Positions 11,447 to 25,887 of a stretch of DNA of 64,000 nt are shown here, piece after piece. The number at the start of each line of letters is the position of its first letter. Position 1 is the first letter of the stretch. The position numbers and the translations under genes were made by a program. The notes under the pieces were generated by a model that saw only the letters and a list, made by a program, of their open reading frames with translations, made no database searches and was not told the DNA's origin. The stretch is taken from contig NC_052351.1 of assembly GCF_009727055.1 (NCBI RefSeq), positions 59,936,205 through 60,000,204 on the forward strand, in the 5' to 3' direction. The DNA comes from Benincasa hispida (Eukaryota > Streptophyta > Magnoliopsida > Cucurbitales > Cucurbitaceae).

Positions 11447-11665
11447 TAGGAAAATTATTTTAAATGACAAAATTCCTTAAAATCTTTACAAATAATAGCA
11501 AAATATCCTAGTCTATCTATCTGCAATAGACCATAATAGATTATTATCTATGTTTATATGTGTCATTATAGACATTAATAATAATCTATTGCGGTATATC
11601 ACATATAGACTGTGATATTTTGTTATCATTTGTAAATATCTTGGTTTATTTTCCTATATCTGATA
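11447..11665. mobile_element. Foldback MITE-like element, family M1
   Basis: The left arm GGAAAATTATTTTAAATGAC ... TTTACAAATAATAGCAAAAT is mirrored by ATTTTGTTATCATTTGTAAA ... TTTATTTTCC at the right. Same family as 8046-8255. The middle holds ATAGA/TCTAT words on both strands. Confidence 0.6.
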
Positions 11666-11968
11666 CAAAACCCAAGATATTAAATATTTAAATTAGGAGA
11701 TAGATATTCTATGTGTTTTTTAAATACGGTAAAATGTTTTTTAGTACAAGGTAAATTTTTTATCATTTATATTATATTCACATTACTAACATTTTTCTTT
11801 TGTGTTTTTCGTTAATTTTTTAATGATATAATGAAAATGTTTATTCATCGTTGATACCAAACCTCATGGAAATGTAAAAATATCAATGGAATCGACTACA
11901 TGTCAATAAAAATTTAATTCTATTGTTAAATTCCTGACACTTGGAATGCGATGTCTATTTATATTCTC

Positions 11969-12007
<39 letters not shown>

Positions 12008-12950
12008 TATAATAAATTCATGAACTTTATTGTATGTGATACCTTGAGCTTTAAAAAGTGCAATAAATATTTAAACTTTCAATTTCGTATCGGTTGGGTC
12101 ATTGCTCGGTTTGACCACTTTTTAAGTTAGATACATACTAAACAAAATATAAAAAAAATTGGAGTTTTATTAGATATAAAATCAATTTTATATCTACTAA
12201 GTCAATTCATATTCTTTAAAAAATTTTAAAATGTTAAAAGACTTGTTAGACATAAAATCGAAATAATTATAAATGGTCCCTAAAACTACTTAGAACAATT
12301 GATGTGGCACTTTAATGGATGACATAATAGTTAATGTAACAACTCTTCGATATATGCAACCCAATATTCATACTAATTAAATGGTCTTATTTTTGCAAGT
12401 AGTTTAAAATATGCCTATATTTTTTTACAATTTTTTTTCCATAGTTTTCAATAATTATACAATTAATTCATAAAAGAGAGCATCCATTTAACAACCACAT
12501 CTTTTACTTTTAGTCAACAAATGATCAAAGTAGATTTTGGGACCATTTAACATTGTTTCTCAAAACAACTAAAGTATTTATTTTGAAATTTTAGACACCA
12601 AATAGATATCAACTTTAAATTTATAATAGAGATTAAATTGTTATAAAATGTAAAGTATATGGATTAAATGTTATCGTAATAATAAAAAGTTGGACAAGAC
12701 CACACTTTCATGAATTTTTAGGACTAATGTTTTTAAAATATGGTTTTCTAAGATTTTCCCACCCACCCTCAAAATAATAATAATAATAATACTCAATAAA
12801 TTAATTAAAATCCCCAAGAATATATCTAATCTAACCCAAACCAAATCTTGTCCAACCACATACTCCCTAAACTAATAATACATCTTAAAAAGGGAAAAAA
12901 AAATCAATAGAACCTATAAAAATTTCAATCTTGTTATTAACAGTAATGAT
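11666..12950. other. AT-rich intergenic DNA with a (TA)n run
   Basis: 11973-12003 is a TA dinucleotide run; 12773-12790 is an AAT run. Open frames here are short and low-complexity. No gene recognised. Confidence 0.5.
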
Positions 12951-13630
12951 CAGAGAAAAAATGTTTTTGAAGAATGACGATGTAATAGCTTCTCCAGTTT
13001 ATCCTGCCATTGTCTCCTCGTCAATCTGAGCACCAGGTGAGGTCAGAGTTATCGAAACATCGAACTTAGGGGTCTTGAACTTATGGATACTGAGCTACTA
13101 TAACCTTCTTTTTTACCCTGAGTTTTGGTGTCATATCTTAACATTCATATAAAGTCAGATCATATCAAATACAGTAAATCAAGCAATATTCCATGCATAT
13201 AATTGACCTTTTTCTTTTTTCTTTTTTTTAAGAACATACCTGACGAAGAATCTGACGAACTCCGACGAGCAAAGGAGGCTACGACGAAACTGACAGCCGG
13301 CGCGGATACCGACGAAGCGGGCGAAGTACATGGCGGTGTCGGATCGGCGGCGAGAGGGAGAGAAGAGAGCGGCGGCACGATTGAAACCCACGAACCGTGC
13401 GGGTGATAGACGACGGCTGGGCGCAGTGAGACATGAGGCTGAACAGCGAACTTGTTACGACGGCGGCAGCGCTTTGTGGTGGTATGAACGCACGTCGGCG
13501 TCTGGGCTGAGCTGCGAAGGGGCGAGAGAGGGGTGGGGCACGGCCCGATTCGTACGAAGAAGAAGAGAAGAAATTGATTTTTTTTTTTTCTCTGCGCTTC
13601 ACGAGAAGACCTTTTATTTTCATTAATATC
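12951..13630 (-). other. Gene-like GC-rich island, possible first exon of an unrecognised gene
   Basis: 13240-13600 is strongly GC-rich in AT-rich DNA. On the minus strand an ATG at 13331 (or upstream in frame at 13391) opens a reading frame rich in Arg, Phe and Ala. It runs to a good splice donor (TCAG|GTATGT) at 13240/13239, and the N-terminal composition could suit an organelle transit peptide. No domain is recognised and I could not find a convincing next exon. All six frames are open for a while here, which is typical of GC-rich DNA and weakens the case. The duplicate at 22156-22610 has indels that break every frame. Confidence 0.3.
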
Positions 13631-14735
13631 CAAAATCTATTTGAATTCCAATTTCAAACATATCTACTTATATATATTTCATATCCCTTTCTAAATCCAA
13701 CTTAAAATTAACTTCAAATTTTAATTTATAATCATCTCTCAACAATTTAAATCTACCAACCAAAATTCCTAAATAAAAGGAAAATTCTTATAAATAAAAA
13801 AATCTAAAAAATATTTATACTTTATAAGAAAAAGTTTCATCAGTGTTTGTACTTTTGAAATTTCTTGTAAATATTTGTAAATATTTTTTTTTTATATTTA
13901 AAAACATCCCTACAAAAATTCCAAACCTCCAAAACCCCTAAATTCACAAACCTTTTATCAATTAAACCCTCAATTTCCAAATCTCCTTCAATATTTCAAA
14001 CTCAAATATAAATCCACCAATTAAATTAAATCTAATTTTTAAATCTTAAACACCTCACTTAAATGGGATTATCTTAGCCTTGAACAATTCAATTTTAGTC
14101 TCAATAGTCAGCATAGCACTCGAATAATTTAAGATAATTAAATTAAAACTTACCTAAAAATTTGGATTGTCACATTGAATGGTTGTCAAATATTTTAATT
14201 TTTTAAATGATTTATTTTTAAAATTAAACACTTGAAAAATTAAACTAAATACATCGTAAAACATCATTATTTACTTAAATACAAGGAGTTTCACAATTTT
14301 TTCTTAAATATTTTTTTAAAATTGATTCAAATCTCTATCTATAAATCTTTTCATATATATATATATATATTTTTTAAAATAATTATTTTCTTAATTTAGA
14401 CAATAATATCAATTATATTAATTAATATTAAGGAGTGTTTGACTTTTAACTCATAAATTAAAGTTTGTATAATTTTCAAATTAAGACATCAAACTTTGTT
14501 TTGATTTGTATATTTATTTGTCTCATCTTACGTGTAAGGCTCCCTAAATTTACATTGTATATGAACTCAAATTTTGTATAAACTAGCATTTATGGAACCT
14601 ACCCCTTAAAATACATAAAAACAAAAACAATTTATGAATAAAAAACATAACACTAAACAAAAGGTGTGCTTGGTTCATAAATTAAAAATAAAAGTTATAT
14701 GATGTGTTTTCAAATGTGTAATCATATATTAAAAG
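13631..14735. other. AT-rich intergenic DNA
   Basis: No gene. 14355-14370 is a short TA run. Otherwise featureless A/T-rich sequence. Confidence 0.45.
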
Positions 14736-14739
14736 TTAG

Positions 14740-15135
14740 AAAAATATCAATTTATACCCTTGAACTTTGAGGGTTGTATCAATTTAAACCTTAAACTACT
14801 AGTTGTATTAATTTAAAACCTGAACTTCGAGGGTAGTATCAATTTAAACCCTAAACTAATAATTGTATCAATTTAAATCTTAATTTTTCATAAGTATATT
14901 AATTTAACCCTGAACCTTCATAAGTATATTTATTAAATTAAACCTTAAATTTTCATACGTGTATCCAAATAAAATATAATGGAGGATTTTAATTGATATA
15001 CTTGTGAAATTTCAGGGTTTAAATTGATATGCTTATAAAAGCATAGGGTTTAAATGTTTAAATTAATACATTTATCATAGTTCGGAGTTTAAATGTATGC
15101 AATTATTAATTTGAAATTTAAATTGATACAACCCA
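14740..15135. repeat. 'ATCAATTTAAACC' subterminal-type repeat array, second copy
   Basis: Direct units (TATCAATTTAAACC, CCTGAACTTCGAGGGTAGTA) at 14750-14930 face inverted units (AGGGTTTAAATTGATA and relatives) at 15010-15135, with 14995 TTGATATACTTGTGAAA between. Same family as 6835-7130. The two-sided arrangement supports a small non-autonomous DNA element of about 395 bp. Confidence 0.6.
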
Positions 15136-16265
15136 AAAATGAAGGATTCCTTAAAAATTAGACCACAATTTAAAAAGTTGTTGGACTCAAAACGTGTTAG
15201 TAATGTATGCATAAACAATAGGAATAGTAATCCTTACCAACTAATTATATTATTCAATCTTATTATTATTCCTTATTTTATTAACATATTTAGTCTACAA
15301 TTTTATTAATATAATATATTATGGCTTGTTTTCAAATATAAGAAAATGAGTCAACTTATTTATCGATATACTAAAATGTCACTATCTATCATACTAAAAG
15401 ATTTATCTTTGATAAACAATAATATTTAATTATATTTGATAATATTTTCAATAATATTATCATTTAAAACAATTAATCTCTCATTTATAATATCTAATTT
15501 TAAGCCTGATTTTTCTTTTATATATACAAACAATCAATTTATAACATGCTATATTTTACTATTCTATTTTTTTAATATTTTTTTTAGTGTAATTTTGTAT
15601 TTTCTAATTTCAAATTTAAGATTTGAAATTATAGATAAAATGAAAAATGCTCTCTCAAAATTTTTCGTTGTTTAGAACACAATTTTTATTTTTATATATA
15701 ATTAGAAACCAACACATTTTCCAATCACGGGCTTAACAAAACCATCTCTAATACCCAACAAAATGTTTAAATCTCATTTTAATCCATTGTTTTTAAGTTA
15801 ATTATCATCAATAATTTTTATTTTTATTTTTGTTGTTTTTCCTTCAAATTAAACTTATAATATTCGATAATATAATTGATACTTTAATCCACTTAATCAC
15901 GCATGAATTGACATTTGCAATAAGCAATGTTTAAAATGTTGATATTCCATTATACGAAAATATCAATAAAATGTCAATATAGATTTGTATTTCTTAATAA
16001 ATAATAAAAAAAATTATAATCTTGATGTGAGTTATTTATATTATATTTACATTATTAATCGCATTTTGTTTTTTTTTTCTTTGTATTTTTATATTTTATA
16101 AATTTTTTACCATATAACGAACATTCATGTGGGAATTCATGTAAATGTAAAAATATCATGAAGAATTATTTTTTTTCTAAAAAAATACAAATATTTAAAT
16201 ACTTCAACTGAAATTTTGTAACATTTCTTTAAAATAGACATCCCAATCATTTTTTTTAATTCATA
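15136..16265. other. AT-rich intergenic DNA
   Basis: 15436-15675 has a 79-codon frame of only Phe/Ile/Leu/Asn-rich low-complexity sequence, which I do not consider a gene. Nothing else recognised. Confidence 0.45.
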
Positions 16266-16575
16266 GTCTTCATAAGAGAAGCCAATTCCCCTGCGCCTCC
16301 TCCTTCTCAACCATGCCGCCGGAGCAAAGATTTCGGAGTGTTTCGCAATAAGTGGATCGATTTGGAATTTTCCGATCGTCCTCCGCCGCAATATTTCGGA
16401 TTTCGGATTTGAGTTCAGTATTTAATTGGGATCCGGCCTGGCGAGATCTAGTTCTGGGTTCGATTTTCGCTCTGAAATTCAATCTCTCGTTATCGGAAAG
16501 TCGCCGGAGTGTTTTTATCGGAATCAGATGAAATGCGGCCACCGGAGGTTCGTTGTTCTTGTTCTACTTGAAAAA
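16266..16575. other. GC-rich gene-like island, unidentified
   Basis: About 300 bp of GC-rich sequence with CGCCGGAG, GATCGATTTGG and TCGCCGGAG words, as in a plant first exon or 5' leader. The plus-strand ATG at 16313 is closed by TAA after 13 codons and the duplicate (25320-25620) reads differently because of indels. No protein family recognised. Confidence 0.3.
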
Positions 16576-16612
16576 AATAAATAGTTATAAAAAGAAAATG
16601 GATAGAATTTTT

Positions 16613-16644
<32 letters not shown>

Positions 16645-16645
<1 letters not shown>

Positions 16646-19600
16646 GGCACATCCTTAGACGTATTCGCATCTCAATTTTTTAGAAATTGACGAATCGTCA
16701 TATCCAATCATATATGTATCGTGTAGCCGCATCTGTGTCTATGCTTCATAGCTTGTAATTTAAACTATAAAAATTGTAAATAATTAACTTATACATATTA
16801 TATAGGAAAATTATTTTAATAACAAAACTGTTGAAAATATTTACAAATAATAGTAAAATATCACAGTCAATCTGCAATAGATCACGATATACCACAAGCA
16901 ACTATTATCTGTGTCTAACATGACACAGATAGACACGGATACTAATCTATCACGGTCATAGTAAAATTTTGCTATATTTATAAATATTTTGATTCATTTT
17001 CTTATATTTGAAAACAATCATATTATATAATATGTTTAATTTAATCTTTTATAGTTAAGTCACATCAAATCTAGTTTAAATTTATCAAAATTTGTTATCT
17101 ATTTTTTATTTTTATATTTAAAATTTATCAACCACTAATCTACTTCATTTGACAACTAATTATTCTAAAAGCCCAATTGCAAGCAATTATTTTAAAAACT
17201 ACAATAATTATAAACGCAACATAAAACAGTATGCATCTCAAATACATACTATTATCATCTACAGACTATTATATCCCATCAAATATGATATTACTTACTA
17301 TAATAATCAATTTAGTACCCCAAACACTCCCACCACAAATCGACATAACCTACCAAGTTTACGTTGAAAGTTAGGGGACGTTTAGCACATGATAAAAGCA
17401 GAGAGTGCTATCAAATGGAATTATTAGAATAGAAATTATTTTCATTCAAAAACCCAACTTAATCATTAATTACCGTAAAAGTTTTTAAAGAAAAAAAAAA
17501 ACAAAAAGGATCAGTGCTATCAATTGAAATCATTTGCATTATTTTAAATAGAAGGGGTGACACTTAAATGTTAATCTAAAAAAAACAAAAATCTTACAAT
17601 TTAAATCATAAAACCAACTATTAGATAGTCTTTTTTTACCAATTTGTGGAATATGGATTTACCTTTTTCTAAAACTGATGAAATGAGTTTAGAAATATTG
17701 ATGTCTATTTTTTTTACCGTTATGTTGCATCAGTGTACAAATTATTTTAAAAAAAAAAAAAACTTAAGCCATAATTTTAAATTCCATTATTTCATTAGAA
17801 TTATGTAATATTTGAAAACATCAAGAGATATGTTATTTAAAATATATCGTTGAACTTTTGTTCAGTGAAACAATAATAGGACGTTGTATGTAATATTTTT
17901 TTGATCTAAGAAAAAAATGAAATAGAAGAAGAATAATTAGATCTAAAAGAACAACCATAGAAAAAAAAAATTAAAAGAGAGAAAGGAGGAATTGAGAAAG
18001 AAAAGGGAAAACAAAACTCATGCAAGCCAAGGTAGAAAAAAAAAAGAGAGAGAAAATGAGAAAGACGAACTAAAAGGTGAAAGAAGAGAGAAAATGAGTA
18101 AATGTGAAGAGATGCATGAGAGAGAGAAAAGACAAAGTAATTGAGAGAGTTCGGAGAGTAATGAAAATGTGTAGGAAAACGAGTGAGAGTGAGAGTGGTA
18201 AAATTGTTGATAGTTAAACCCATCGTTTTACTTTTACCAGTAGGTCGAAGTTGGGCACACGAAGGTGGTAGTCAAAGTATGTCGTTGAAGTTAGTCGCTA
18301 AGTTCATCGGAGGGTGGTTGGTGGAGCCTGAGTTCTTCGTTTGAAGTTGGCTCGCTGTGAATGTGAAAGGTCGGCAGTTGTTTTGTACTAAGGTTGGTTA
18401 TCGGAATTGGTTGTCGAGTATCTTTGGGAGTGTTGTTAGATGCTCGACGTTGGTCGCGGAGTTGACGCATCCAATATATGGTCATCGGAGTAATGTTTGC
18501 GGGAGTGTGGTAAGAGGTAATCACCAATAGGAAATCCGATGAGGTGGAACCATTAAAAACATTAGAGGAGAGGAAGAACGGGAAAATTAGGGTGAGTTGG
18601 ATGAGTTGATAAAAATAACCAACCCAAGTCACCAATATTTATAAGTTGGTTGTCAACAACATTTTACCAACTCAATCCCAATCTCCTTGAATTATCTAAA
18701 CTACCTTAATTTTTTTTTTAATGTAATAGTTAATTACGAAGTCAATAGAAAGAGGGCACTATTAAAGATGGAAGAGACAAAAAGGGAAAATTTAGAAAAC
18801 ATGGGATATAGAAGAAAAATTTTGAAATTGTTATGAAACATCGAGGAATACAGAGAGAGAGAAGATTTTAATTGTCATGTAAAAAATGAGGAGAAAAAGA
18901 GAGAAAAAATAGAAAAATAAAGTTAGGGAATTAGGGAATATGAGTTAGGATTGAGAAAGGTAAAAAAAAAAAAAAAAGAAGGTGTCAGAGGGGCAGGCGG
19001 CGGCAGCCGGCAGCGGCCGTTCATGATTACATTTAGTGGCAGTGCGGGCCTTCTATGTGGCTCCTTTACGCTACGCTCCTCCCGGTCCCCCCTCCGCTCC
19101 CCAATCAACTTCTCTCTCCATGGTTTAAATTCAAGTTAAAAAATGGCATCTATGAGACATGGTATATATTTTATAAATTTTATTCTTTATTAATAATTTA
19201 ACATTGTTCTACTTCAAAACTATGTTAATGACATACTATTATGAGTTACTATATTCACGTTGAACGATGATTTTTTTTTTTTTATGTTTTTATCAAACGT
19301 TTATAAAAGAGAATGGAGATATCTATATATTTTATAATCAATAATCGAACTCTTTCGATTTACAGCTATATCGACATATTTTTCAAAATAATAAAAAAAA
19401 AATTTTTTAATCTTGCAAGAGGATTAAAATTATTTAATTAATCCTTGAGTTTCAAACAGAAATATGTACATTAATTCCTTGAATTAAACAAACTTTTTAG
19501 TTTTTTGAGGTTTTAGAAATAGAATTAGGTTTAAAAGGTTCTACATAGTAATTTATTATTATTATATTTTAATTGAAATATATATACTGTAAAAACTACT

Positions 19601-22600
19601 CTAAATTAAATATAGTTTTGTGGATCTTTTAAACTTAATATTAAAAACTTGGAGATAAAAATGTTACATTTTGAAAAACGTAGAGACCAAAATTAATCTT
19701 ATTTTCTAAAAATTGAATGATTAAGAAAAAGGTTATGTTTTAAATATGTAAAGACCAAATTCACTTATTCTTCAATAATTTGGAAGACCTGCACACAAAG
19801 CTTGGTCGGGTTACCTTAATTTAGCCAATTTAAGTCCATATTACTTGAAGGTTGTTTACATTTAAGTGCAGTATACTCTAATTGTCCAATTTTAGTCAAT
19901 GTATTCAATAAATAATCAATGCTCTCAAAAGTTAATTTTTTTTCCAAAATTAGTTCACTAATAAGGATAAAATAATTAATATATTTTCAAGTAAAGAATA
20001 TAATATGTGAATATGTTTTCAAAGATTGTAAGTAAATATGTCTACATGTATATCAAAAGGTTTTTAAGAAACAAAAAATCAGCTAGCACGGGGACTAAAA
20101 ATTAAGTTTTTTTTCTTCTAAAAGTACAAACAAAAATAGGACAAATTGACAATATAAAAACTAAAATGATAAACTTATAAATGTATAAGAGGCTAAAAAT
20201 GATATTTTAAAACCTTTAAAATATATTAAATTCTTAAATTTTTTGATAAGAATATCGATGGATTAATTGGAAGTATATTATAAAAAAACAAAAATATAAA
20301 GAAATTAGGAAAATTATTTTAAATGACAAAATTCCTTAACAATCTTTACACATAGAATAGCAAAATTATCTAGTCTATCTATCTGGCCAATAGACATAAA
20401 TAGATTATTATCTAATGTTTATATGTGTCATTATAGACTTAATCAATAATTCTTTTGACGGTATATTTCACAGTATAGACTGTGTATATTTTGTTATCTA
20501 TTGTAAATATCTTGGTTTATTTTTCCTATATCTGATGACAAAACCAAGATAATTAAATATTTACAATTAGGGAGAATAGATATTCTATGTGTTTTTTTAC
20601 AATACGGTAAAACTGTTTTTAGTACAAGAATTTTTTATCATTTATCATTCATATCACATTACTAAATTTTTCTTTTTGTGTTTTTCCGTTAATTTTTTAA
20701 TGATATAGATGAAAATGTTTATTTCATCGTTGATTACCAAACCTCATGGAAATGTAATAAATATCAAATTGGCAATCGACTAACATGTCAATAAAAAATT
20801 TAATTCTATTCGTTAATTCCTGACACTTGGCAATGGGAGATGCTCTATTTATATTCTTAACTATATATATATATACTATATATAATAATATTTAAATATA
20901 ATAAATTCACTGCAAACTTTATTGTATGCTGATACCTTGAGCTTTAAAAAGCTGCCAATAAACTATTTTAAACTTTCAATTCGCTATCGTTGGGTCATTG
21001 CCTCGGTTTGACCACTTTTTTAAGTTTAGATACCATACTGAAACAATATTATAAAAAAAATTTGGAGTTTTTTATTAAAGATATTAAAATCAATTTTATA
21101 TCTTACTTAAAGTCAATTCATCATTCTTTCAAAAATTTTAAAAATGTTAAAAGACTGCTTAGACATAAAATCGAAATAATTATAATGGTCCCTAAACTAC
21201 TTAAGAACAATTGATTGTGGCACTTTAAATGGACTGACATAAATAGCTTAATGTAACAACTCTTCGATATATGCCAAACCCCAATATTCATACTAATTAA
21301 AATGGTCTTATTTTTTGCAAGTAAGTTTAAAATTATGCCTATATTTTTTACAATTTTTTTTCATTAGTTTTCATAATAAAATTATAATCAATTAAATTCA
21401 TAAAAGAAAAGAGCATCCATTTAAGCAACCACATCTTTTATCTTTGTCAACAAATGATTCAAAAGTAATTTTGCGGGACCATTTAACCATTTGTTTTCTC
21501 AAACAAACTAAAAAGTATTTATTTTGAAATTGTTAGACATCCAAATAGATTTATCAAACCTTTAAAGATTTATAATAGAGATTAAATTGCTTATAAAAAT
21601 CGTACAAGTATATGGATTAAATGTTTATCGCGTAATTATAAAAAAGTTTGGACACAAGACCACACTTTCATGGAATTTTTTAGGACTATTGTTTAAAAAA
21701 TATGGTTTTCTAAGATTTTTCCCACCCACCCTCAAAAATAATAATAATGAATAATACTCAATAAATTAATTAAAATCCCCAAAGTATATCTAATCTAACC
21801 CAAACCAAATTTGTCTCAACCACATACTCCCTAAACTAATAATACATCTTAAAAAAGGGGAATAAAAAAATTCAATAGAACCAATAAATTTTCAATCTTG
21901 TTATTAACAGTAACATGATGCAGAGAAAAAATGTTTTTGAAGAATTGACGAGTAATAGCTTCTCCAGTTTATCCCTGCCATTGTCTCCTCGTCAATCTGA
22001 GCACGCAGGTGAGGTTCAGAGTTATCGAAAACATCCATGAAACTTAGGGGTCTTGAACTTATGGATACTGAGCTACTATAACCTTCTTTTTACCCTGAGT
22101 TTTTGGTGTCATATCTTAACATTCATATAAACTGATTCATATCAAATACAGTAAATCAAGCAATATTCCATGCATATAATTGACCTTTTCTTTTTTTCTT
22201 TTTTAAGAACATACCTGACCGAAGAATCTGACGAACTCCGACGAGCAAAGAGGCTACGAACGAAACTGACAGCCGGCGCGGATACCGACGAAAGCGGGCG
22301 AAGTACATGGCGGTGTCCGGATCGGCGGCGAGAGGGAGAGAAGAGAGCGGCGGCACGATTTGAAACCCACGAACCGTGCGGGTGATAGACGAGACGGCTG
22401 GGCGCAGTGAGACATGAGGCTGAACAGCGAACTTGTTACGACGGCGGCAGCGCTTTGTGGGGTATGAACGCACGTCGGCGTCTGGGCCGTGAGCTGCGAA
22501 GGGGCGAAGAGAGGGGTGGGGCACGGCCCGATTCGTACGAAGAAGAAGAGAAAAATTTGATTTTTTTTTTTTTCTCTTGCGCTTCACGAGAAGACCTTTT

Positions 22601-25600
22601 ATTTTCATTAATATCCAAAATCTATTTGAATTCCAATTTCAAACATATCTACTTATATATATTTCTATATCCCTTTCTAAATCCAACTTAAAATTAACTT
22701 CAAATTTAATTTTATAATCATCTCTCAACAATTTAAATCTACCAACCAAAATTCCTAAATAAAAGGAAAATTCTTATAAATAAAAAAATCTAAAAAATAT
22801 TTATACTTTAATAAGAAAAAGTTTCATCAGTGTTTTACTTTTGAAATTTCTTGTAAATATTTGTAAATTTTTTTTTTATATTTTAAAAACATCCCTACAA
22901 AAATTCCAAACCTCCAAAACCCCTAAATTCACAAACCTTTTATCAATTAAACCCTCAATTTCCAAATCTCCTTCAATATTTCAAACTCAAATATAAATCC
23001 ACCAATTAAATTAAATCTAATTTTTAAATTTCTTAACACACCCTCACTTAAATGGGATTATCTTAGCCTTGAACAATTCAATTTTTAGTCTCAATAGTCA
23101 AGCATAGCCACTCGATTATAATTTAAGATAATTAAATATAAAACTTACCTAAAAATTTGGATTGTCACATTGAATGGTTGTCAAATATTTTATTTTTTAA
23201 ATGATTTATTTTTAAAATTAAACACTTGAAAATTAAACTAAATACATCGTAAAACATCATTATTTACTTAAAATACAAGGAGTTTCACAATTTTTTCTTA
23301 AATATTTTTTTAAAATTGATTCAAATCTTATCTATAAATCTTTTCATATATATATATATATATTTTTTAAAATAATTATTTTCTTAATTTAGACAATAAT
23401 ATCAATTATATTAATTAATATAAGGAGTGTTTGACTTTTAACTCATAAATTTAAAGTTTGTATAAATTTCAAATTAAGACATCAAACTTTGTTTTGATTT
23501 GTATATTTATTTGTCTCATCTTACGTGTAAGGCTCCTAAATTTACATTGTATGTGAACTTCAAATTTTGTATAAACTAGCATTTAGGAACCTACCCCTTA
23601 AATACTATAAAAACAAAAACAATTTATGAATAAAAAAACATAACACTAAACAAAAGGTGTGCTTGGTTCATAAATTAAAATAAAAGTTATATGATGTGTT
23701 TTCAAATGTGCTAATCATATATTAAAAGTTAGAAAAATATCAATTTATACCCTTGAACTTTTGAGGGTTGTATCAATTAAACCTTAAACTACTAGTTGTA
23801 TTAATTTTAAAACCTGACTTCGAGCGGTAGTATCAAAAATTTAAAAAACCCTAAACTAATAATTGTATCAATTTAAATCTTAATTTTTCATAAGTATATT
23901 AATTTAACCCTGAACCTTCAAATAAGTATAATTATTAAAATTAACTACCTTAAATTTTCATACGTGTATCCAAATAAAATATAATGGAGCGATTTTTAAT
24001 TGATATAACTGATGTGAAATTTCAGGGCTTTAATTGATATGCTTATAAAGCATAGGGTTTAAAATGCTTTAAATTAATACATTTACTCATAGTTCGGAGT
24101 TTAAATGTACTGCAATTATTAATTTGAAATTTAATTGCATACAACCCAAAAAATGAAGGATTCCTTAAAAATTAGACCACAATTTAAAAAGTTGTTGGAT
24201 CTCAAAACGTGTTAAGTATGTATGCATAAACAATAGGTATAGTAATCCTTACCAACTAAATTATATTATTCAATCTTATTTATTCATTCTTTTTTATTAA
24301 CATATTTAGTCTACCAAATTTTATTAATATAATATATTATGGCCTCGTTTCAAATATACAGAAAATGAGTTCACTTATTTATCGATATACAAATGTCACT
24401 ATCTATCATAACTAAGATTTATCTTTGATAAACAATAATATTTAATTATTTTGATAATAATTTTCAATAATATTATCATTTAAAACAATTAATCTCTCAT
24501 TTATAATATCTAATTTTAAGCCTGATTTTTCTTTTATATATACAAAAAACAATCATATTTATAACATGCTATATTTTAACTATTCTAAATTTTTTTTTAA
24601 TATATTTTTTTAGTGTAATTTTGTATTTTCTAATTTCAAATTTAAGATTTGAAATTATAGAATAAAATGAAAAATGCTCCTCTCAAATTTTTCGTTGTTT
24701 TAGAACACACAATTTTTATTTTTATATATTAATTAGAAAACCAACACATTTCCAATCACGGGCTTAACAAAAACCATCTCTAATACCCAACAAAATGTTT
24801 AAATCTCATTTTAATCCATTGTTTTTAAGTTAATTATCATCAATAATTTTTATTTTTATTTTTGTTGTTTTCCTTCAAATTAAACTTATAATATTCAGAT
24901 AATATAATTGATACTTTAATCCACTTAATCACGCATGAATTGACATTTGCAATAAGCAATGTTTAAAATGTTGATATTCCATTATACGAAAATATCAAAA
25001 AATGTCAATATAGATTTGTATTTCTTAATAAATAATAAAAAAATTATAATCTTGATGTGAGTTATTTAATATTATATTTACATTATTAATCGCATTTTGT
25101 TTTTTTTTTTCTTTGTATTTTTATATTTTATAAATTTTTTACCCTATAACGAACATTTCATGTGGGAATTCATGTAAATGTAAAAATATCATGAAGAATT
25201 ATTTTTTTTCTAAAAAAATACAAATATTTAAATACTTCAACTGAAATTTTGTAACATTTCTTTAAAATAGACATCCCAAATTCATTTTTTAATTCATTAG
25301 TCTTCATAAGAGAAGCCAATTCCCCTGCGCCTCCTCCTTCTCAACCATGCCGCCGGAGCAAAGATTTCGGAGTGTTTCGCAATAAGTGGATCGATTTGGA
25401 ATTTTCCGATCGTCCTCGCGCCGCAATATTTCGGATTTCGGATTTTGAGTTCAGTTATTTTAATTGGGATCGGCCGGCCTGGCGAGATCTAGTTCTGGGT
25501 TCGATTTTCGCTCTGAAATTCAATCTCTCGTTATCGGAAAGTCGCCGGAGTGTTTTTTCGGATCAGATGAAATGCGGCCACCGGAGGTTCGTTGTTTCTT

Positions 25601-25680
25601 GTTCTACTTTGAAAAAAAATAAATAGTTATAAAAAGAAAATGGATAGAATTTTTTCTTTTATATATATATATATATATAT
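16645..25680. repeat. Copy B of the ~8.76-kb tandem duplication, indel-rich
   Basis: Collinear with 7796-16644. The first ~1.65 kb (to about 18298) matches copy A exactly apart from lacking the adapter. From there to about 25250 it differs mainly by scattered single-base insertions and small indels, in coding-like and AT-rich parts alike. It is about 278 bp longer than the adapter-free copy A. An indel-dominated difference with few substitutions is the signature of uncorrected long-read sequence used to fill a gap. Its elements repeat those listed for copy A and are not separate loci. Confidence 0.9.
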
Positions 25681-25682
25681 TA

Positions 25683-25884
25683 TATTTACCTTAGAATATT
25701 ATAATACAAACTTGAGTAATTTAGATCTCATAAAATAAAAATAAAATAAAAACCAGTAAATGTTTTTCGCTGCCAATTGAATTATATTTACCATGACAAT
25801 ATTTATATAGTTGTTATGTTTTGAAATTAATTAAAAAAAATCAAACTACAAATTTTGTTCAAGTCTTTAAAAATTATCTAATAA
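25683..25884. other. AT-rich intergenic DNA
   Basis: Single-copy sequence resumes after the (TA)n run ending at about 25682. No gene. Confidence 0.4.
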
Positions 25885-25887
25885 GTT

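Larger units (their letters stand above)
7796..16644. repeat. Copy A of an ~8.76-kb tandem duplication
   Basis: Sequence from AGGCACATCCTTAGACG at 7796 recurs from 16645. After the adapter, corresponding points are 8,757 bp apart (for example 8392 and 17149). Both copies end at a (TA)n run. Copy A has clean sequence except for the adapter and its 54-bp side duplication at 7803-7948. Everything in 7796-16644 should be read as one locus until the duplication is shown to be real. Confidence 0.95.

Noticed and set aside
13160..13633. Several overlapping ORFs of 67-157 codons on both strands
   Set aside because: All frames are open because the island is GC-rich. The peptides are Arg/Ser/Pro-rich without a known family, and copy B breaks them.
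7796..25680. A biological segmental duplication
   Set aside because: Not excluded, but the indel-only divergence, exact identity at one end and TA-run borders favour an assembly cause.
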